Shown: positions 8,364 through 18,685 of the stretch, in pieces
Position numbering within the stretch: the first letter of the stretch is position 1
Layout: each line of letters opens with the position of its first letter
Source: Lachnospiraceae bacterium
Lineage (GTDB): Bacteria > Bacillota > Clostridia > Lachnospirales > Lachnospiraceae
Assembly: GCA_017411305.1 (NCBI GenBank)
Contig: JAFQQI010000107.1
Location: forward strand, 310,001-374,000
DNA: 64,000 nt
Reading direction: 5' to 3'
Notes under the pieces: model-generated
Told to the model about the DNA's origin: nothing
Databases searched by the model: none
The model's input: only the letters and a program-made list of their open reading frames with translations
Translations under genes and position numbers: made by a program

Positions 8364-8392
8364 TTGATTATTCTGTAAACTCTTAGTAAAAT
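8364..8392 (+). promoter_or_regulatory. Putative sigma-A promoter of the DUF1292 gene
   Basis: TTGATT (8364-8369) and TAAAAT (8387-8392) are separated by exactly 17 bases, 44 bases before the DUF1292 start. Confidence 0.55.
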
Positions 8393-8436
8393 AATCACAT
8401 AAAATGTTTTTTGTTACTACAACAGAAGGAGAAATC

Positions 8437-8781
8437 ATGGAAAAAGAAAATATGAAAAATTTTGAAACCCCTGAAGCTGATGATGAAGAAATGACAGTAA
8501 CCCTTGACTTAGAAGACGGAAGCAGTGTTACTTGCGCAATTGTTACCATTTTAACTGTGGATAATCAGGATTATATTGTATTGCTTCCCCTTGAGGAGGA
8601 TGGTGAAAATCATGATGGAATGGTATGGTTCTATCGCTATAAAGAGGATGAAAATAATCCGAATGCAGAACCTGAATTAACATATATCGAAGATGATGAT
8701 GAATATGATGCTGTAGCAGATGCATTTGATGAGTATCTTGACGGTGTAGAATTTGATGAGTTAATTGATGCAGAAGAATAA
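8437..8781 (+). CDS. DUF1292 domain-containing acidic protein
   Basis: A 114-residue, strongly acidic cytoplasmic protein of the DUF1292 (YrzB-like) family, whose function is unknown. Typical features are the strand pattern MTVTLDLEDGSS, then AIVTILTVDNQDYIVLLP, and a C-terminal DDDEYDAVADAF helix. An upstream in-frame ATG at 8404 exists, but the ATG at 8437 is preceded at normal distance by AGAAGGAG. It is transcribed alone and converges on the UvrD-like gene with only 14 bases between stops and no clear terminator. Confidence 0.88.
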   Translation: MEKENMKNFETPEADDEEMTVTLDLEDGSSVTCAIVTILTVDNQDYIVLLPLEEDGENHDGMVWFYRYKEDENNPNAEPELTYIEDDDEYDAVADAFDEYLDGVEFDELIDAEE

Positions 8782-8795
8782 GTACCCCGAGTCTT

Positions 8796-10607
8796 TTATA
8801 CTATTAAGGCGTCAATAAAACGGGAGGGGCTGCGCCCTCGTTCTCTTGTATAGTATATAGATAAGGTTTCCTTGGCTCTTGTGACGGCAACGTACAGGAG
8901 CCTTCTTTCTTCTTCAATATCTTCGTTTGTTTTACATTGTTTTGAAGGGATAACTCCTTCGTTTACGTCCGGTAAAAATACATGTTTAAATTCCAGTCCC
9001 TTTGCACCATGCATGGTGATTACCGAAAGACCCTCTTTTATAATATAAGTTTCATCTTTTTTCATCATCTCTGAATATTCCTGTTCCATACGTTGCCAGA
9101 ACGCATCACATCTTTCGTTTGGTATTTGCTTTTTGCATAGCTTTTGAAGTTCATCTGCGATTTTTATAAATTCCTCATATTCCTGATGATTTTTTGCATG
9201 TTCTTTTAAATAGTTATCGTATCCGATAATATTACGAAAATAACGAATTGCCACAGAAAAGGACATGGTTTTTGCGCTTTCCAGCTTTTGAAACAGTTGC
9301 ATTATATTTTTCGTTATTTCAGGACTTCCTTTATAATATGTGATAAGCTCATTTAGATGTACAGTTTCACTAACCAAAGCCTGTCTTGACAAAAACAGCT
9401 CCGGCTTATTCATAATCTGCAAAAAATCTATACGCTTATGCCCTTCCTTGCAAAAACGTAAAAATGCTTCAAAATCTTTTTTGATAAAATGTTCAAAACA
9501 TAACGGTGATTTTTTTTGTAATTGTTCCTTTACGTGTATATGATGTGACTTAAATAAACGGATATATTGGATAGCTTCTATATTAGTTCTGACAATTACG
9601 GCACTTTGAAAGAGATTTTTTTTATCCAATTGATTGATATCGGAAAGAAGTCTTAACTCCTCTTCTTTTCTGGTTTCTTCATAATATATATGAACTGTAC
9701 CGCCGCTTTTTTGCGAAATAATATGTTTTGGAATTCGATTTCTGTTTTGCAAAATGATTTTTCCGGCAAAAGATACGATTTTTTCACAGCTACGGTAGTT
9801 TTCGGTTAAATATAGTTCAGATGCATAGGGAAAATCCGATAAAAACTGTTTCATGATGTCAGGTAAGGCTCCGCGAAATCCGTATATTGCCTGATCATCA
9901 TCACCTACCACAAAAAGGTTGTTTTCAGGCATTGCCAGAAGTTTTATTATCTCATATTGTGTTCTGTTAATATCCTGAAATTCATCAACAATGACATAGG
10001 TAAATCTTTTCTGCCAAGCAGTTCTTAACTGTTCATTTCGTAATAATAAGTGGTAAGTACAGTTAATCATATCGTCAAAATCAAGAAGCTTTCTTTCCGA
10101 AAGAGCCTGTGTATATTCATGATAGATTTCATCAAATGGAACATTTTGCATATCTACCTGATGAGAAATGCCGTTTTTTTTACGACTAACGGCAAAAAGT
10201 AATTCTGATATCACTGAAAAATTATCAGATTCATTCAACCCCTTTTGTATTAACAACATTTCCAGTAATTTTCTTTTACCGGATTCCTTAACCAGGGAAT
10301 ATTGATGAAATTCATCGGATTCTTTCAAAATATGATAACAGATACTGTGAACAGTTCCGAAGCACACGCAACTATTTTCTTTTGTATTTGTTTCTGTGAT
10401 TTGTTTCTGATAGCGTTCCTGCATCTCAAGAGCCGCTGCTTTCGTAAAGGTAATGCACAGAATTTGCTGTGCCGGGATGTGATGATGATTTGTCAAATGA
10501 TGTAATCTTTGAATGATGGTGAAGGTCTTGCCACTTCCGGGACCGGCAAGCACTCTTGCCGGCCCCTTATTATGGCGTATAGCATTTTCTTGCATGAAAC
10601 TATGCAT
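8796..10607 (-). CDS. UvrD/PcrA-type superfamily 1 DNA helicase (short form)
   Basis: An ATP-dependent 3'-5' helicase. The 603-residue protein has Walker A (AGPGSGKT, 21-28), motif II DEFQD, motif [15 protein letters not shown], motif [12 protein letters not shown] and motif [13 protein letters not shown]. It is about 120-150 residues shorter than PcrA/UvrD, lacking much of the C-terminal extension that binds RNA polymerase or UvrB, so I do not call it pcrA. The ATG at 10607 overlaps the end of gltX by 8 bases, implying coupled translation in a hydrogenase-gltX-helicase transcript. DNA repair or replication-fork work is likely; the specific role is unknown. Confidence 0.92.
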   Translation of the reverse strand: MHSFMQENAIRHNKGPARVLAGPGSGKTFTIIQRLHHLTNHHHIPAQQILCITFTKAAALEMQERYQKQITETNTKENSCVCFGTVHSICYHILKESDEFHQYSLVKESGKRKLLEMLLIQKGLNESDNFSVISELLFAVSRKKNGISHQVDMQNVPFDEIYHEYTQALSERKLLDFDDMINCTYHLLLRNEQLRTAWQKRFTYVIVDEFQDINRTQYEIIKLLAMPENNLFVVGDDDQAIYGFRGALPDIMKQFLSDFPYASELYLTENYRSCEKIVSFAGKIILQNRNRIPKHIISQKSGGTVHIYYEETRKEEELRLLSDINQLDKKNLFQSAVIVRTNIEAIQYIRLFKSHHIHVKEQLQKKSPLCFEHFIKKDFEAFLRFCKEGHKRIDFLQIMNKPELFLSRQALVSETVHLNELITYYKGSPEITKNIMQLFQKLESAKTMSFSVAIRYFRNIIGYDNYLKEHAKNHQEYEEFIKIADELQKLCKKQIPNERCDAFWQRMEQEYSEMMKKDETYIIKEGLSVITMHGAKGLEFKHVFLPDVNEGVIPSKQCKTNEDIEEERRLLYVAVTRAKETLSIYYTRERGRSPSRFIDALIV

Positions 10608-12057
10608 TTTTTAGTAATTCAATTCCTTTTTTGATTCGAATCAGAGATTCTTCCTTGCCAAGCAACTCCATAATTTCGGTAGCACCGGCAGGTGTCATCT
10701 GTTTTCCGGATACTGCGGTACGGACAGGCCACATTACATATCCGTTTTTACAGCCTTTTTCCTCCACATAAGCTAACAAAAGCTGATACAGCGCATCGTT
10801 TGAATAGTCATCCTGTGCTTCTAATTTTGGTAAAAGCTCCTGTAATACTTTAAGCGATGAATCCTTAGTGGTTTTCATTTTCTTGTGCTCATACATGGCT
10901 GTATCATATGTGGGTAATTCCTCAAGGAAATCAACCAGTTCACAGATATCAGGGAAAACTTCGATTCTTGTTTTTACCATGGAGGCAATCTTTTTTAAAT
11001 CCATTTCACGGCTTAAAGACTTCTTTATGTAAGGCTCTGCCATTTCATAGAACTTATCATCATCCATGGCTTTAATATATTCACCATTCATCCATTTCAA
11101 TTTGGTATAATCAAATACTGCAGGTGATTTACTGATACGCTTATAATCAAAGTTAGCAATCAGCTCATCTAATGTAAAAATTTCAGTGTTGTCTTCAGGA
11201 CTCCATCCAAGAAGAGCAATAAAGTTCACAATCGCTTCTGTTAAAAAGCCTTGCTCCAACAAATCTTCAAAAGAAGAATGGCCGCTTCTTTTTGAAAGCT
11301 TTTTATGATTTTCATCAGTAATCAATGGCAAATGAATATATACCGGTGATTCCCAACCGAAAGCATCATACAGACGCTGATATTTGGGTGAGGAAGAAAG
11401 ATATTCATTTCCACGGACAACATGTGTAATATTCATGGTATGGTCATCTACTACATTTGCAAAATTATAGGTCGGATAACCATCGGATTTAATCAGAATC
11501 ATATCATCCAATTCAGCATTATCTACAGTGATATCACCGTAAAGTTCATCATGAAAAGTAGTTTTTCCTTCATTGGGAATGTTCTGACGGATAACAAACG
11601 GCTTTCCTGCAGCCAGATTCGCATCGACTTCTTCTTTACTTAATGAAAGACAATGTTTATCGTAGACCGTAATTTCTTTGCCTTCTACTACTTCTGATTT
11701 CAGCTCGGAAAGACGTTCTTTATCACAAAAACAATAATATGCTTCTCCCTTTTCAACCAATTCTTGAGCATATTTCATATAAATACCGGTTTTCATACGC
11801 TCACTTTGAACATAAGGGCCGAATCCACCGTCTTTATCCGGTCCTTCATCATGAATCAGTCCTGTCTTCTCCATAGTACGATAAATAATATCTACGGCAC
11901 CTTCTACAAAACGCTCCTGATCGGTATCTTCGATACGGAGCATAAATTCTCCTCCGGCATGCTTGGCAATTAAAAATTCATATAAAGCAGAACGTAAATT
12001 GCCGACATGCATTCTACCGGTGGGACTTGGTGCAAAACGTGTTCTGATTTTTGTCAT
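10600..12057 (-). CDS. gltX: Glutamate--tRNA ligase
   Basis: Charges tRNA-Glu with glutamate in the cytoplasm. It is a class I synthetase of 485 residues with the HIGH-like motif [11 protein letters not shown] near the N-terminus and the KMSKS-like motif KKLSKRSG at about 251-258. The all-helical anticodon-binding domain follows. Whether it is discriminating or also mischarges tRNA-Gln cannot be told here. AGAGAGGT precedes the ATG at 12057. It lies 34 bases after the hydrogenase gene and overlaps the helicase gene. Confidence 0.96.
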   Translation of the reverse strand: MTKIRTRFAPSPTGRMHVGNLRSALYEFLIAKHAGGEFMLRIEDTDQERFVEGAVDIIYRTMEKTGLIHDEGPDKDGGFGPYVQSERMKTGIYMKYAQELVEKGEAYYCFCDKERLSELKSEVVEGKEITVYDKHCLSLSKEEVDANLAAGKPFVIRQNIPNEGKTTFHDELYGDITVDNAELDDMILIKSDGYPTYNFANVVDDHTMNITHVVRGNEYLSSSPKYQRLYDAFGWESPVYIHLPLITDENHKKLSKRSGHSSFEDLLEQGFLTEAIVNFIALLGWSPEDNTEIFTLDELIANFDYKRISKSPAVFDYTKLKWMNGEYIKAMDDDKFYEMAEPYIKKSLSREMDLKKIASMVKTRIEVFPDICELVDFLEELPTYDTAMYEHKKMKTTKDSSLKVLQELLPKLEAQDDYSNDALYQLLLAYVEEKGCKNGYVMWPVRTAVSGKQMTPAGATEIMELLGKEESLIRIKKGIELLKNA

Positions 12058-12091
12058 AATGTTTACCTCTCTTCTGTTATCGCTTTTATTT

Positions 12092-13573
12092 TTACTTTTG
12101 GGGAATTTTTACATCAGCGGCTGCTTTGAAGCCAGCAACTTCCTTCATTGCCTGCGGAATTGCAATATTGGTTCCGGCACCGGCAATACAACCGCCCGGA
12201 CATGCCATCCCCTCAATCAGACAGCCATTCTTTTTTCCTGCCTTTGCCAGCATCAACATTTTTTTACATTCCGTAAGGCTTTCAGCGTGCTCGATATTTA
12301 CTTCTATATCAGGATAATATTCCCTGATACATTCTTCAATAGCTGATGCAACACCGCCTGCGACGCCATAGCCTCTTCCGGCTGCAGTTGCATCATTTAA
12401 TTCATCCTTTGCAGCTACTTCTTCTAAGTTGATTCCCTTTGCTTCAAACATACCTGCGAGTTCTTCGAAAGTTATTACAAAGTCAACGTCGGAACGGATG
12501 GTTCTTCTGGAAGCTTCCAGTTTCTTGGAAGCACAGGGACCGATAAATACTACACTTGCATCAGGATGCTCTTCTTTAATTACGCGTGCTGTTGCAACCA
12601 TTGGAGTCAATGCGTTTGAAATTTTGTCAATGGTCTCAGGAAAGAATTTTTTTGCCAGTACTGACCAGGAAGGACAGCAACTGGTAAGTAAAAAGGGAAC
12701 CTCTCCTGTAGCAACTTCTTTTACATAGTGCTCTGCTTCTGCAATGGCTCCTAAATCGGCGCCGATTGCTGTTTCATAAACATCATAAAAGCCTAATTCT
12801 TTTAATGCCTGCTTTAGCATATCCGGTGTTACATTTTTCCCGAATTGTCCAACGAAAGCAGGAGCAACTTGTGCGATTATCTTCCGCCCCGACTGAATGG
12901 CGCGAATGAGCTGGAATATTTGGGATTTATCCGCAATTGCACCAAAAGGACAGCTTACCATACACTGGCCGCAGGAAACACATAAGTCAGTATCAATATA
13001 AGCCCTGCCTTTAGAATCACTTTTAATCGCATTTACGCCACAATGGTCAAGACATGGCCTTACCTGATGTGAAATGGCATCATAAGGACAGACGTTCTTG
13101 CATTTACCGCATTTAATACATTTTTCCTGATCTATAATTGACTTTCCGTTTTTCATGGAAATAGCACCCTTAGGACATACTTCCCTGCAAGGATGTGCCA
13201 CACATCCCATACACTTGTCCGTTACTTCATAACGGTTTTCCGGACAGGCATTACAAGCGGAAGGAATAACCTGCATGAGAGGCGGTTCATAATATTTTTC
13301 ATCAATATTACTTTCTTCCAGTCCTTGTGTTAAGTGAACAGGTATATTTTCCGGTCTTAAGGAAAGTCCCATAGCAAGACGGATTCGCTCTCTGGTTATG
13401 GAGCGTTGTCTGTAGATGCTTTCATATTCGGATTCATCATAATCTACTATTTTATATGGTAATGCTTCAATATCATCCTTCAAATTGGTGGATGTGTAGG
13501 CCAGATTAGCCACTTCTTTAAAGATACGTCTTCTGTCTTTGCGTACCTGAGTATCTATTCCGCGCATGCTCAT
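12092..13573 (-). CDS. [FeFe]-hydrogenase, monomeric, group B-like
   Basis: Catalyses reversible proton reduction to H2, coupled to ferredoxin, in the cytoplasm. The 493-residue protein has an N-terminal cysteine-rich region ([11 protein letters not shown]...CMGC...CREVCP) and ferredoxin-type clusters ([12 protein letters not shown] and [12 protein letters not shown]). The H-cluster domain shows all three signatures: [16 protein letters not shown] and [11 protein letters not shown]. The P2 form GPCASKK and the VAGGVASA segment, in place of the group A pattern, point to the less-studied group B enzymes. Active-site assembly would need HydE, HydF and HydG, none of which is in the window. It heads the run with gltX. 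Confidence 0.92.
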   Translation of the reverse strand: MSMRGIDTQVRKDRRRIFKEVANLAYTSTNLKDDIEALPYKIVDYDESEYESIYRQRSITRERIRLAMGLSLRPENIPVHLTQGLEESNIDEKYYEPPLMQVIPSACNACPENRYEVTDKCMGCVAHPCREVCPKGAISMKNGKSIIDQEKCIKCGKCKNVCPYDAISHQVRPCLDHCGVNAIKSDSKGRAYIDTDLCVSCGQCMVSCPFGAIADKSQIFQLIRAIQSGRKIIAQVAPAFVGQFGKNVTPDMLKQALKELGFYDVYETAIGADLGAIAEAEHYVKEVATGEVPFLLTSCCPSWSVLAKKFFPETIDKISNALTPMVATARVIKEEHPDASVVFIGPCASKKLEASRRTIRSDVDFVITFEELAGMFEAKGINLEEVAAKDELNDATAAGRGYGVAGGVASAIEECIREYYPDIEVNIEHAESLTECKKMLMLAKAGKKNGCLIEGMACPGGCIAGAGTNIAIPQAMKEVAGFKAAADVKIPQK

Positions 13574-13681
13574 AATCTACGTTTCCTTTCCGTTTCTTAT
13601 CATCAGCATTTCCTATGTTATTTTCACACAAACCCGAAAGGAAATCAAGGACTTTATCTTTGAAAGTTTTTTGTTTTTGCG

Positions 13682-13709
13682 GAACCTTAAATTTTATGTA
13701 TCATACTAT
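13682..13709 (+). promoter_or_regulatory. Putative sigma-E promoter of cotJABC
   Basis: CATACTAT (13702-13709) closely matches the sigma-E -10 consensus CATACA-N-T. The -35-like GAACCTT (13682-13688) lies 13 bases upstream and is weaker. Bacillus cotJ is known to be mother-cell, sigma-E controlled. The cotJA start is 37 bases downstream. Confidence 0.42.
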
Positions 13710-13745
13710 ACTATTAAAAAAGAAGTTTTATTATGAAAGGAACTT

Positions 13746-13916
13746 ATGCAGGATTATAGTTTCAACGAATATTTTGAAAGATTTCCGATTGCGATGGGTT
13801 ATGTTCCGTGGCAACAGCTGAACAAAATTTTTGAAAATCTGGATGAAGCTTATTGTACGGGAACCATTTTCCCTGAGTTGGAAAAACCATTTACAGGAAG
13901 GAGATGTGTGAAGTGA
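13746..13916 (+). CDS. cotJA: Spore coat-associated protein CotJA
   Basis: A 56-residue protein starting MQDYSFNEYFERF with the family's characteristic PIAMGYVPWQQLNKIFENLDEA stretch (split here: PIAMGYVPWQ, then QLNKIFENLDEA). CotJA is a small inner spore-coat component deposited with CotJB and CotJC in the mother cell. The ATG at 13746 follows AAAGGAAC. Its stop TGA is inside the GTGA that also starts cotJB, a classic coupling overlap. Recognition rests on this motif together with the two following genes. Confidence 0.9.
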   Translation: MQDYSFNEYFERFPIAMGYVPWQQLNKIFENLDEAYCTGTIFPELEKPFTGRRCVK

Positions 13917-14185
13917 ATCAAAGAATGATGAATGAAAAAGAACAACTTTTCCATGATATCGGAGTGATAGATTTTGTAATTGTAGAAATGCAGTTATATT
14001 TAAACACTCATCCGACTGATAAAGAAGCCATGGATTACTTAAGCCATTATGTCCGTATGAAAAATCAGGCAATGCGTGAATATGCCATGAAGTTCGGTCC
14101 TCTTTCCATTTCAGATGCAGACGGCTGTCAACAGAATGAATGGAAATGGGTTATGCAGCCATGGCCCTGGGAAGGAGGATGCTAA
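13913..14185 (+). CDS. cotJB: Spore coat protein CotJB
   Basis: A 90-residue member of the CotJB family with the helical core DIGVIDFVIVEMQLYLNTHP and the aromatic tail WKWVMQPWPWEGGC. It acts with CotJA and CotJC in the spore coat. I place the start at the GTG at 13913 because AAGGAG lies 9 bases before it and the GTGA overlaps the cotJA stop. The in-frame ATG at 13904 directly abuts the ribosome site, so it is an unlikely start. cotJC follows after 3 bases. Confidence 0.92.
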   Translation: MNQRMMNEKEQLFHDIGVIDFVIVEMQLYLNTHPTDKEAMDYLSHYVRMKNQAMREYAMKFGPLSISDADGCQQNEWKWVMQPWPWEGGC

Positions 14186-14188
14186 TAA

Positions 14189-14797
14189 ATGTGGTGTTAT
14201 GAGAAAAGATTACAGTTTCCTGTTAATATAAAAGAACCGAATGCTAAATTAGCACAGGTAATTATGAGCCAATTCGGAGGCCCTGACGGAGAACTTGCAG
14301 CAAGCCAGCGTTATTTATCACAGCGCTATGCTACTCCCTACCGTGAAGTTGTGGGAACATTAACAGATATCGGTACGGAAGAACTTGCCCATATGGAGAT
14401 GATATCAGCCATAGTCTATCAATTGACCAAGGATTTATCCATGGATGAAATTGTAAACAGCGGTTTTGATAAATATTATGTGGATCATACAGCAGGTCTT
14501 TGGCCACAGGCCGCAGGAGGAATTCCGTTTAATGCATGTGTATTCCAATCAAAGGGGGATGTTATTACAGACCTTTTTGAAGATATGGCTGCAGAACAGA
14601 AAGCCCGTAGTACTTATGATAATATTTTAAGACTGGTTCGTGATTATCCTGATGTATATGAACCAATTAAGTTTTTACGTGCACGTGAAGTTGTTCATTT
14701 CCAGAGATTCGGTGAAGCGCTGCGCATAGTACAGGATAAACTGGATGGAAAGAACTTCTATGCATTTAATCCCGGATTTGATAAATGTAAATCATAA
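14189..14797 (+). CDS. cotJC: Spore coat manganese catalase-like protein CotJC
   Basis: A 202-residue four-helix-bundle protein of the dimanganese catalase family associated with spore coats. Metal-ligand candidates are the Glu/His pairs in GTEELAHMEM (about residues 69-78) and the later AEQKARSTYDN and AREVVHFQRFGEA segments. The family may detoxify hydrogen peroxide during coat assembly or germination. AAGGAGG precedes the ATG at 14189. Last gene of cotJABC, followed by a bidirectional terminator. Confidence 0.95.
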   Translation: MWCYEKRLQFPVNIKEPNAKLAQVIMSQFGGPDGELAASQRYLSQRYATPYREVVGTLTDIGTEELAHMEMISAIVYQLTKDLSMDEIVNSGFDKYYVDHTAGLWPQAAGGIPFNACVFQSKGDVITDLFEDMAAEQKARSTYDNILRLVRDYPDVYEPIKFLRAREVVHFQRFGEALRIVQDKLDGKNFYAFNPGFDKCKS

Positions 14798-14817
14798 TAT
14801 AACTGTACTATAAACAA

Positions 14818-14869
14818 AAAGTGAGCATCATCTAAACGAAAACTAATTCGTAATGATAATGCTCACTTT
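14818..14869. terminator. Bidirectional terminator between cotJC and DUF5722 gene
   Basis: An 11-bp perfect stem (14818-14828 with 14859-14869) encloses a 30-base loop, with A/T-rich flanks on both strands. It lies between converging genes and can serve both. Confidence 0.7.
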
Positions 14870-14872
14870 ATA

Positions 14873-16591
14873 CTATTTAGCCCATTCAAGAGCCTCTTCT
14901 ATGGACGAGGCATTTAGAATCGGAAGCATAAACTCTGAATACTCTTCTGCTTTCGGTGTATCAATATATTGAAAAACTTCTTTGATATATTTATCGCTTT
15001 GGTCATAATTATAGATTCCGAAAGCAAGTCCCTGTTTTATTTCTTCCGGTGCATCTGTCTGGCGATTCATAATGAATGCATCAATATAAGGATTATCATT
15101 CACAATATAATAGCAATATGCAAAGGCGGCAGCTTGTAATTTTTCGCCATGAAGTGAGGTAAAACCAAGCTCCGTAATTGTAATACTTCTGACTTCATTA
15201 TATTGATTTAAATATTTATCCTGCTTTAAGAAATCAGTAAGAACGCTTAAGTTCATGATAGATAAGTATTTCGCATCAGGTTCTTTTTCATAGCTTTGAG
15301 TCCAATATCGTACCTTAGATATGGGATTTGGATAGGGATGAATCGCTATTCCCCAGTCATAATTTCCGTGCTTTTTGGCAGCATTATCAAATGCTTCTAT
15401 GAGTTCAATACCATTGAAAAATCTTGTGTTACTTCCGCCATTACTGTTCCAGTCGTGGTCAATACTAAAATAAACACCTGCATTGGCATATTGACTTTTG
15501 GCTGCCTGATAAAAGATGTAAAAAGCTTTTTCGAATTCTTCCGCATAATAAGTTACATCTTCGGTATCCATATAATTCCAAATCTTTTGCTGATTAATTT
15601 CATTTGCAATCACCCAACTGTGGACAAGTCCGTATTCTTTCCCAGAATAACGTTCTGTAAGAAAACAAGCAATTGCTTCTAAGGTTCTGACAGCACCCGG
15701 TTGGGTTGTGTTAAACATGTAATAATAAGCTCCGCTTCCTGAATTTCTGGCATCAGGATGAATCATTTCAATATTAGTATCATTCCAATCATTTAAAATA
15801 ATCGCCGTGCAGCTCATGCCCAGACTGTTCAGATAGGAAAACAAACCATCATAGCCATTTATAACAGCGCCGTTGAAATAATAATCTTTCCCTTTATAAG
15901 AATATGTAATTGTCGGAAAAGTTTCATCCGTAGTTTCACCCATAATCAGGGATAATGGGATATTATAAATTGCATGCTTTACACCTAAATCGGTCAACTT
16001 TTCCGTATAAAGCATAGTAGGATCTAATAAAAGTCCTTTTTTGGAATCTTTATTTGGATATTCCGATTTATTCAGTGCTACTTCTTCAGGAGTGGAAAAA
16101 TAAACCGCTTCACTAAGGGGCACATATTTTCCGTCTAATAAAAGTGCCGGAATAAAGCGTGCAAATAAGTGCTCATTGATAAAGGGAAACGTTAAATGGC
16201 ATTCATTTCCCTTAAGAGCCGTGGAAACAGGCTCTCCATATAAATAGTTACTTGAATCAAAGCTTTCTTTAGAAAATAAATATACATAAGCATCATCGCT
16301 TTGCGGAATTTGTGCCATTGAAAAAGAATAATCCAATTGCTTCATCTGTTCATCATATCCAAAATCGATTTCAGAAGCATACCCTACTAATTTATCAGGT
16401 TCAATAAAAATATCTCCCTTGGTTAGCCTTACAAGTTCTTCTTTCTTCTGCCGTTCCATTTCTTCATAATCAACAGAAGCTTCTGCAACAGTATTATTTG
16501 CAACTTCACCACTACAACCAGAGAATATAAGAATTTGGAAAAAACAGCAGAAAAAATAAATATTTAAATGCTTTCTAATAAATAGTTTCAT
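14873..16591 (-). CDS. DUF5722 lipoprotein, glycoside-hydrolase-like
   Basis: A 572-residue secreted lipoprotein: hydrophobic leader, then FSGC with lipidated Cys at residue 26. A beta-rich region (about 60-185) is followed by a TIM-barrel-like domain (about 190-570) of the DUF5722 family. Two Glu-bearing strands look like the acid/base and nucleophile of clan GH-A glycosidases: VIANE (E331) and ITELGF (E474), about 143 residues apart. Substrate and activity are unproven. I start at the ATG at 16591; an in-frame TTG at 16627 would put 12 polar residues ahead of the signal peptide. It converges on cotJC and is transcribed separately from the germination gene. Confidence 0.8.
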   Translation of the reverse strand: MKLFIRKHLNIYFFCCFFQILIFSGCSGEVANNTVAEASVDYEEMERQKKEELVRLTKGDIFIEPDKLVGYASEIDFGYDEQMKQLDYSFSMAQIPQSDDAYVYLFSKESFDSSNYLYGEPVSTALKGNECHLTFPFINEHLFARFIPALLLDGKYVPLSEAVYFSTPEEVALNKSEYPNKDSKKGLLLDPTMLYTEKLTDLGVKHAIYNIPLSLIMGETTDETFPTITYSYKGKDYYFNGAVINGYDGLFSYLNSLGMSCTAIILNDWNDTNIEMIHPDARNSGSGAYYYMFNTTQPGAVRTLEAIACFLTERYSGKEYGLVHSWVIANEINQQKIWNYMDTEDVTYYAEEFEKAFYIFYQAAKSQYANAGVYFSIDHDWNSNGGSNTRFFNGIELIEAFDNAAKKHGNYDWGIAIHPYPNPISKVRYWTQSYEKEPDAKYLSIMNLSVLTDFLKQDKYLNQYNEVRSITITELGFTSLHGEKLQAAAFAYCYYIVNDNPYIDAFIMNRQTDAPEEIKQGLAFGIYNYDQSDKYIKEVFQYIDTPKAEEYSEFMLPILNASSIEEALEWAK

Positions 16592-16667
16592 GATAATATC
16601 CGGTCCAATATTTACTGATTTTGTCAAACTGTCTATAGTCTATCATTAATTACATAATTTTTCCACA

Positions 16668-16709
16668 AAAAAATGCAATCGATTCATTCTTAATCACGAT
16701 TGCATTTTT
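16668..16709 (-). terminator. Terminator after the GerA/SpoVAF-family gene
   Basis: A stem of about 13 bp (16668-16681 with 16696-16709) flanked by A and T runs on both sides lies 12 bases past the stop of the spore germination gene. Confidence 0.78.
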
Positions 16710-16721
16710 GTGAAATACAAT

Positions 16722-18134
16722 TTATTCTTTTGCACCGGGTAGGCGAAGCCTGAAAAAACGTTTCGTAAATTGTCTTAAATTGAAAGGAAATAATGGATAT
16801 ATATAGCTCCTACCCGATATTGTCTTATTTGTAGTAATAGAAACAACTAAAATTATGATTGCTGCAATATAGCCCCAAATACCAAATATTGCAGTTAATA
16901 TCAGATTAAGAATACGCATAAATTTTATGGCATAACCAAGTTCATAATTAGCCTGAGTATAGCCGGAAAGAGCTACAAACGCCATATAAAGCATTATTTC
17001 GGAATTGAACCATCCGCTTTTTACAGAAAATTCTCCAAGAACCAAAGCAGCCATAATACTCAAAGGAGTACTTAACATATTAGGCGTATTAACAGCAGCA
17101 AGTCTTAATCCGTCTATCGCAAGCTCTAAAATCAAGAATTGCCAGAGAATCGGAACATTAGACTGTTCTTTAATGATAATAAACTCAAATCCTGCCGGAA
17201 TCCATTCTGGATTTTGCATAAGAAGTAAAAAGGTTGGCGTTAAAATATAAGTTAATATCGCAATCAGCATTCTTGACAATCTTAAATACGTTCCTGTAAT
17301 TGGCGGGAAATAATAGTCATCTGCTTCTTCAATAATGTCAAAGACAGATGTTGGTGTAATCATTGCTGATGGGGAATTATCAACTAATATGATAATGTCT
17401 CCCTCCAAGATTTGCGCCGCTGCTGTATCGGGACGTTCCGTATATTTGAATTTAGGAAAAGGGTTATACCATTTCTTTTTATAAAGACATTCCGCAAGAC
17501 TTTCCTGATTCATAGTAAGCGCATCTACCTGTATGTTACGAATTCTTGTTTTAATTGCGTCCAGATATTCATGATCTACACGATTATTCATATAACAAAG
17601 TACAATATCAGTTTGAGAACTGTTTCCTGCTTGAAGCATTTCCATTCTAAGTTCATTGTTTCTGATTCTTCTTCTGATTAATGCAGTATTAAATACTACT
17701 GTTTCAACAAAACCGTCTTTAGAACCTCTAAGTGCCTTATCTTTTTCCGGTTCTGAAACACTTCTCGCAGGATAGGTTCTGGAATCAATCAGTAAACATC
17801 TGTCATAACCGTCAATCAATAATGCAAAAACACCGGAAAGGATAAAATATTCAATCTGCTCCCACTTTTCCTGTAAATCTACTTCTACATAAGGCATACA
17901 GCGTTTTGACATTTCATGGGCATTTTCCGGAAGTTCATCTTCTTTAAGGGCCATAAAATATTGAAGCATTTTTTGCATTAATTCATCTTTACAAAAACCG
18001 TCAATAAAATAAATACAAGCATTCCGCTCGCCGATTTTAATGACACGATATACTAAATCAAAGCTTTCATTAACCGCTAATCTCCGGTTCAAATATTTCA
18101 TGTTTTCCTCCAGAGATGTTGTCATTACTGTCAT
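16722..18134 (-). CDS. Spore germination protein, GerA/SpoVAF family
   Basis: A 470-residue integral membrane protein of the GerA family, which forms or modulates nutrient-receptor ion channels in the spore inner membrane. It has a hydrophilic N-terminal half (about 1-285) with the family signature LRGSKDGFVETVVFN, then five hydrophobic segments (about 287-465) preceded by PTSVFDIIEEADDYYFPP. The modest N-terminal domain and the absence of gerB and gerC partners fit SpoVAF, the GerA-A paralogue, better than a receptor A subunit, but this is inference. AAGGAG precedes the ATG at 18134. A forespore-type promoter candidate lies upstream, and the gene is flanked by its own terminator. Confidence 0.88.
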   Translation of the reverse strand: MTVMTTSLEENMKYLNRRLAVNESFDLVYRVIKIGERNACIYFIDGFCKDELMQKMLQYFMALKEDELPENAHEMSKRCMPYVEVDLQEKWEQIEYFILSGVFALLIDGYDRCLLIDSRTYPARSVSEPEKDKALRGSKDGFVETVVFNTALIRRRIRNNELRMEMLQAGNSSQTDIVLCYMNNRVDHEYLDAIKTRIRNIQVDALTMNQESLAECLYKKKWYNPFPKFKYTERPDTAAAQILEGDIIILVDNSPSAMITPTSVFDIIEEADDYYFPPITGTYLRLSRMLIAILTYILTPTFLLLMQNPEWIPAGFEFIIIKEQSNVPILWQFLILELAIDGLRLAAVNTPNMLSTPLSIMAALVLGEFSVKSGWFNSEIMLYMAFVALSGYTQANYELGYAIKFMRILNLILTAIFGIWGYIAAIIILVVSITTNKTISGRSYIYPLFPFNLRQFTKRFFRLRLPGAKE

Positions 18135-18170
18135 AAAAAACTCCTTCCGTCCACATTAAGGTGATAAAAC

Positions 18171-18201
18171 CATTATGTGGAAGAAGGAGCTGATTTATAC
18201 A
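18171..18201 (-). promoter_or_regulatory. Putative forespore (sigma-G-like) promoter
   Basis: On the minus strand TGTATA (18196-18201) and CATAATG (18171-18177) are separated by 18 bases, resembling sigma-G/F sites (TGAATA, then CATACTA). The spore germination gene starts 36 bases downstream. An imperfect inverted repeat at 18151-18180 overlaps the -10. Confidence 0.38.
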
Positions 18202-18235
18202 TATTTTTCTGTCATTTGTCAAACAGAAATTATAA

Positions 18236-18670
18236 TTATTGTTTTCCGGTACTTCCGAAACCGCCTCTGTCAGTACCTTCCAATGTGCTAACCTCATTGA
18301 AAACTATTTTAGGCTGATTTTCCATAATACGGAATTGACAGATTCTGTCATTGCATGAAATTTGAGTGTCTCTTACTGCAAGCACCGGCATAAACCATTG
18401 GTCATTATCTCCGCAATAGGAACAATCCACAACACCCTGATGGTTGGTTTGAATAATTCCGAAGTTTTTAAAGGTGGAACTTCTGGGAACGATATGAGCC
18501 TCATATCCTTTGGGAAGTTGCATTGCGATACCAAGGGGAATCAGCTTGAATTCTCCTTTTTTTAAAGTGACATCCTCAGCTGCACGTAAATCAATCCAGT
18601 CAGATTTCCCGTCTATGTATGTCAGTTTATCTATTTTATCAGTAAAATATTTAATTTTTATTGTTTCCAT
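18236..18670 (-). CDS. dut: dUTP diphosphatase
   Basis: Hydrolyses dUTP to dUMP and pyrophosphate, keeping uracil out of DNA and supplying thymidylate synthesis. The 144-residue trimeric-type enzyme shows motif 2 [10 protein letters not shown], motif 3 [12 protein letters not shown] (usually GVIDSDYRG, so somewhat divergent but with the catalytic Asp) and the C-terminal P-loop-like RGGFGSTG. It lies 15 bases after nrdG, so dUTP removal is tied to ribonucleotide reduction in one transcript. Confidence 0.93.
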   Translation of the reverse strand: METIKIKYFTDKIDKLTYIDGKSDWIDLRAAEDVTLKKGEFKLIPLGIAMQLPKGYEAHIVPRSSTFKNFGIIQTNHQGVVDCSYCGDNDQWFMPVLAVRDTQISCNDRICQFRIMENQPKIVFNEVSTLEGTDRGGFGSTGKQ

Positions 18671-18685
18671 TTGATTTTCTCCTCG

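Noticed and set aside
13731-14072. A 113-codon minus-strand frame opposite cotJA and cotJB
   Set aside because: It is antisense to two recognised coat genes and shows no family features.
18151-18180. Imperfect inverted repeat before the spore germination gene as a dut terminator
   Set aside because: There is no T run after the stem and it overlaps the proposed promoter; it may be an operator or nothing.
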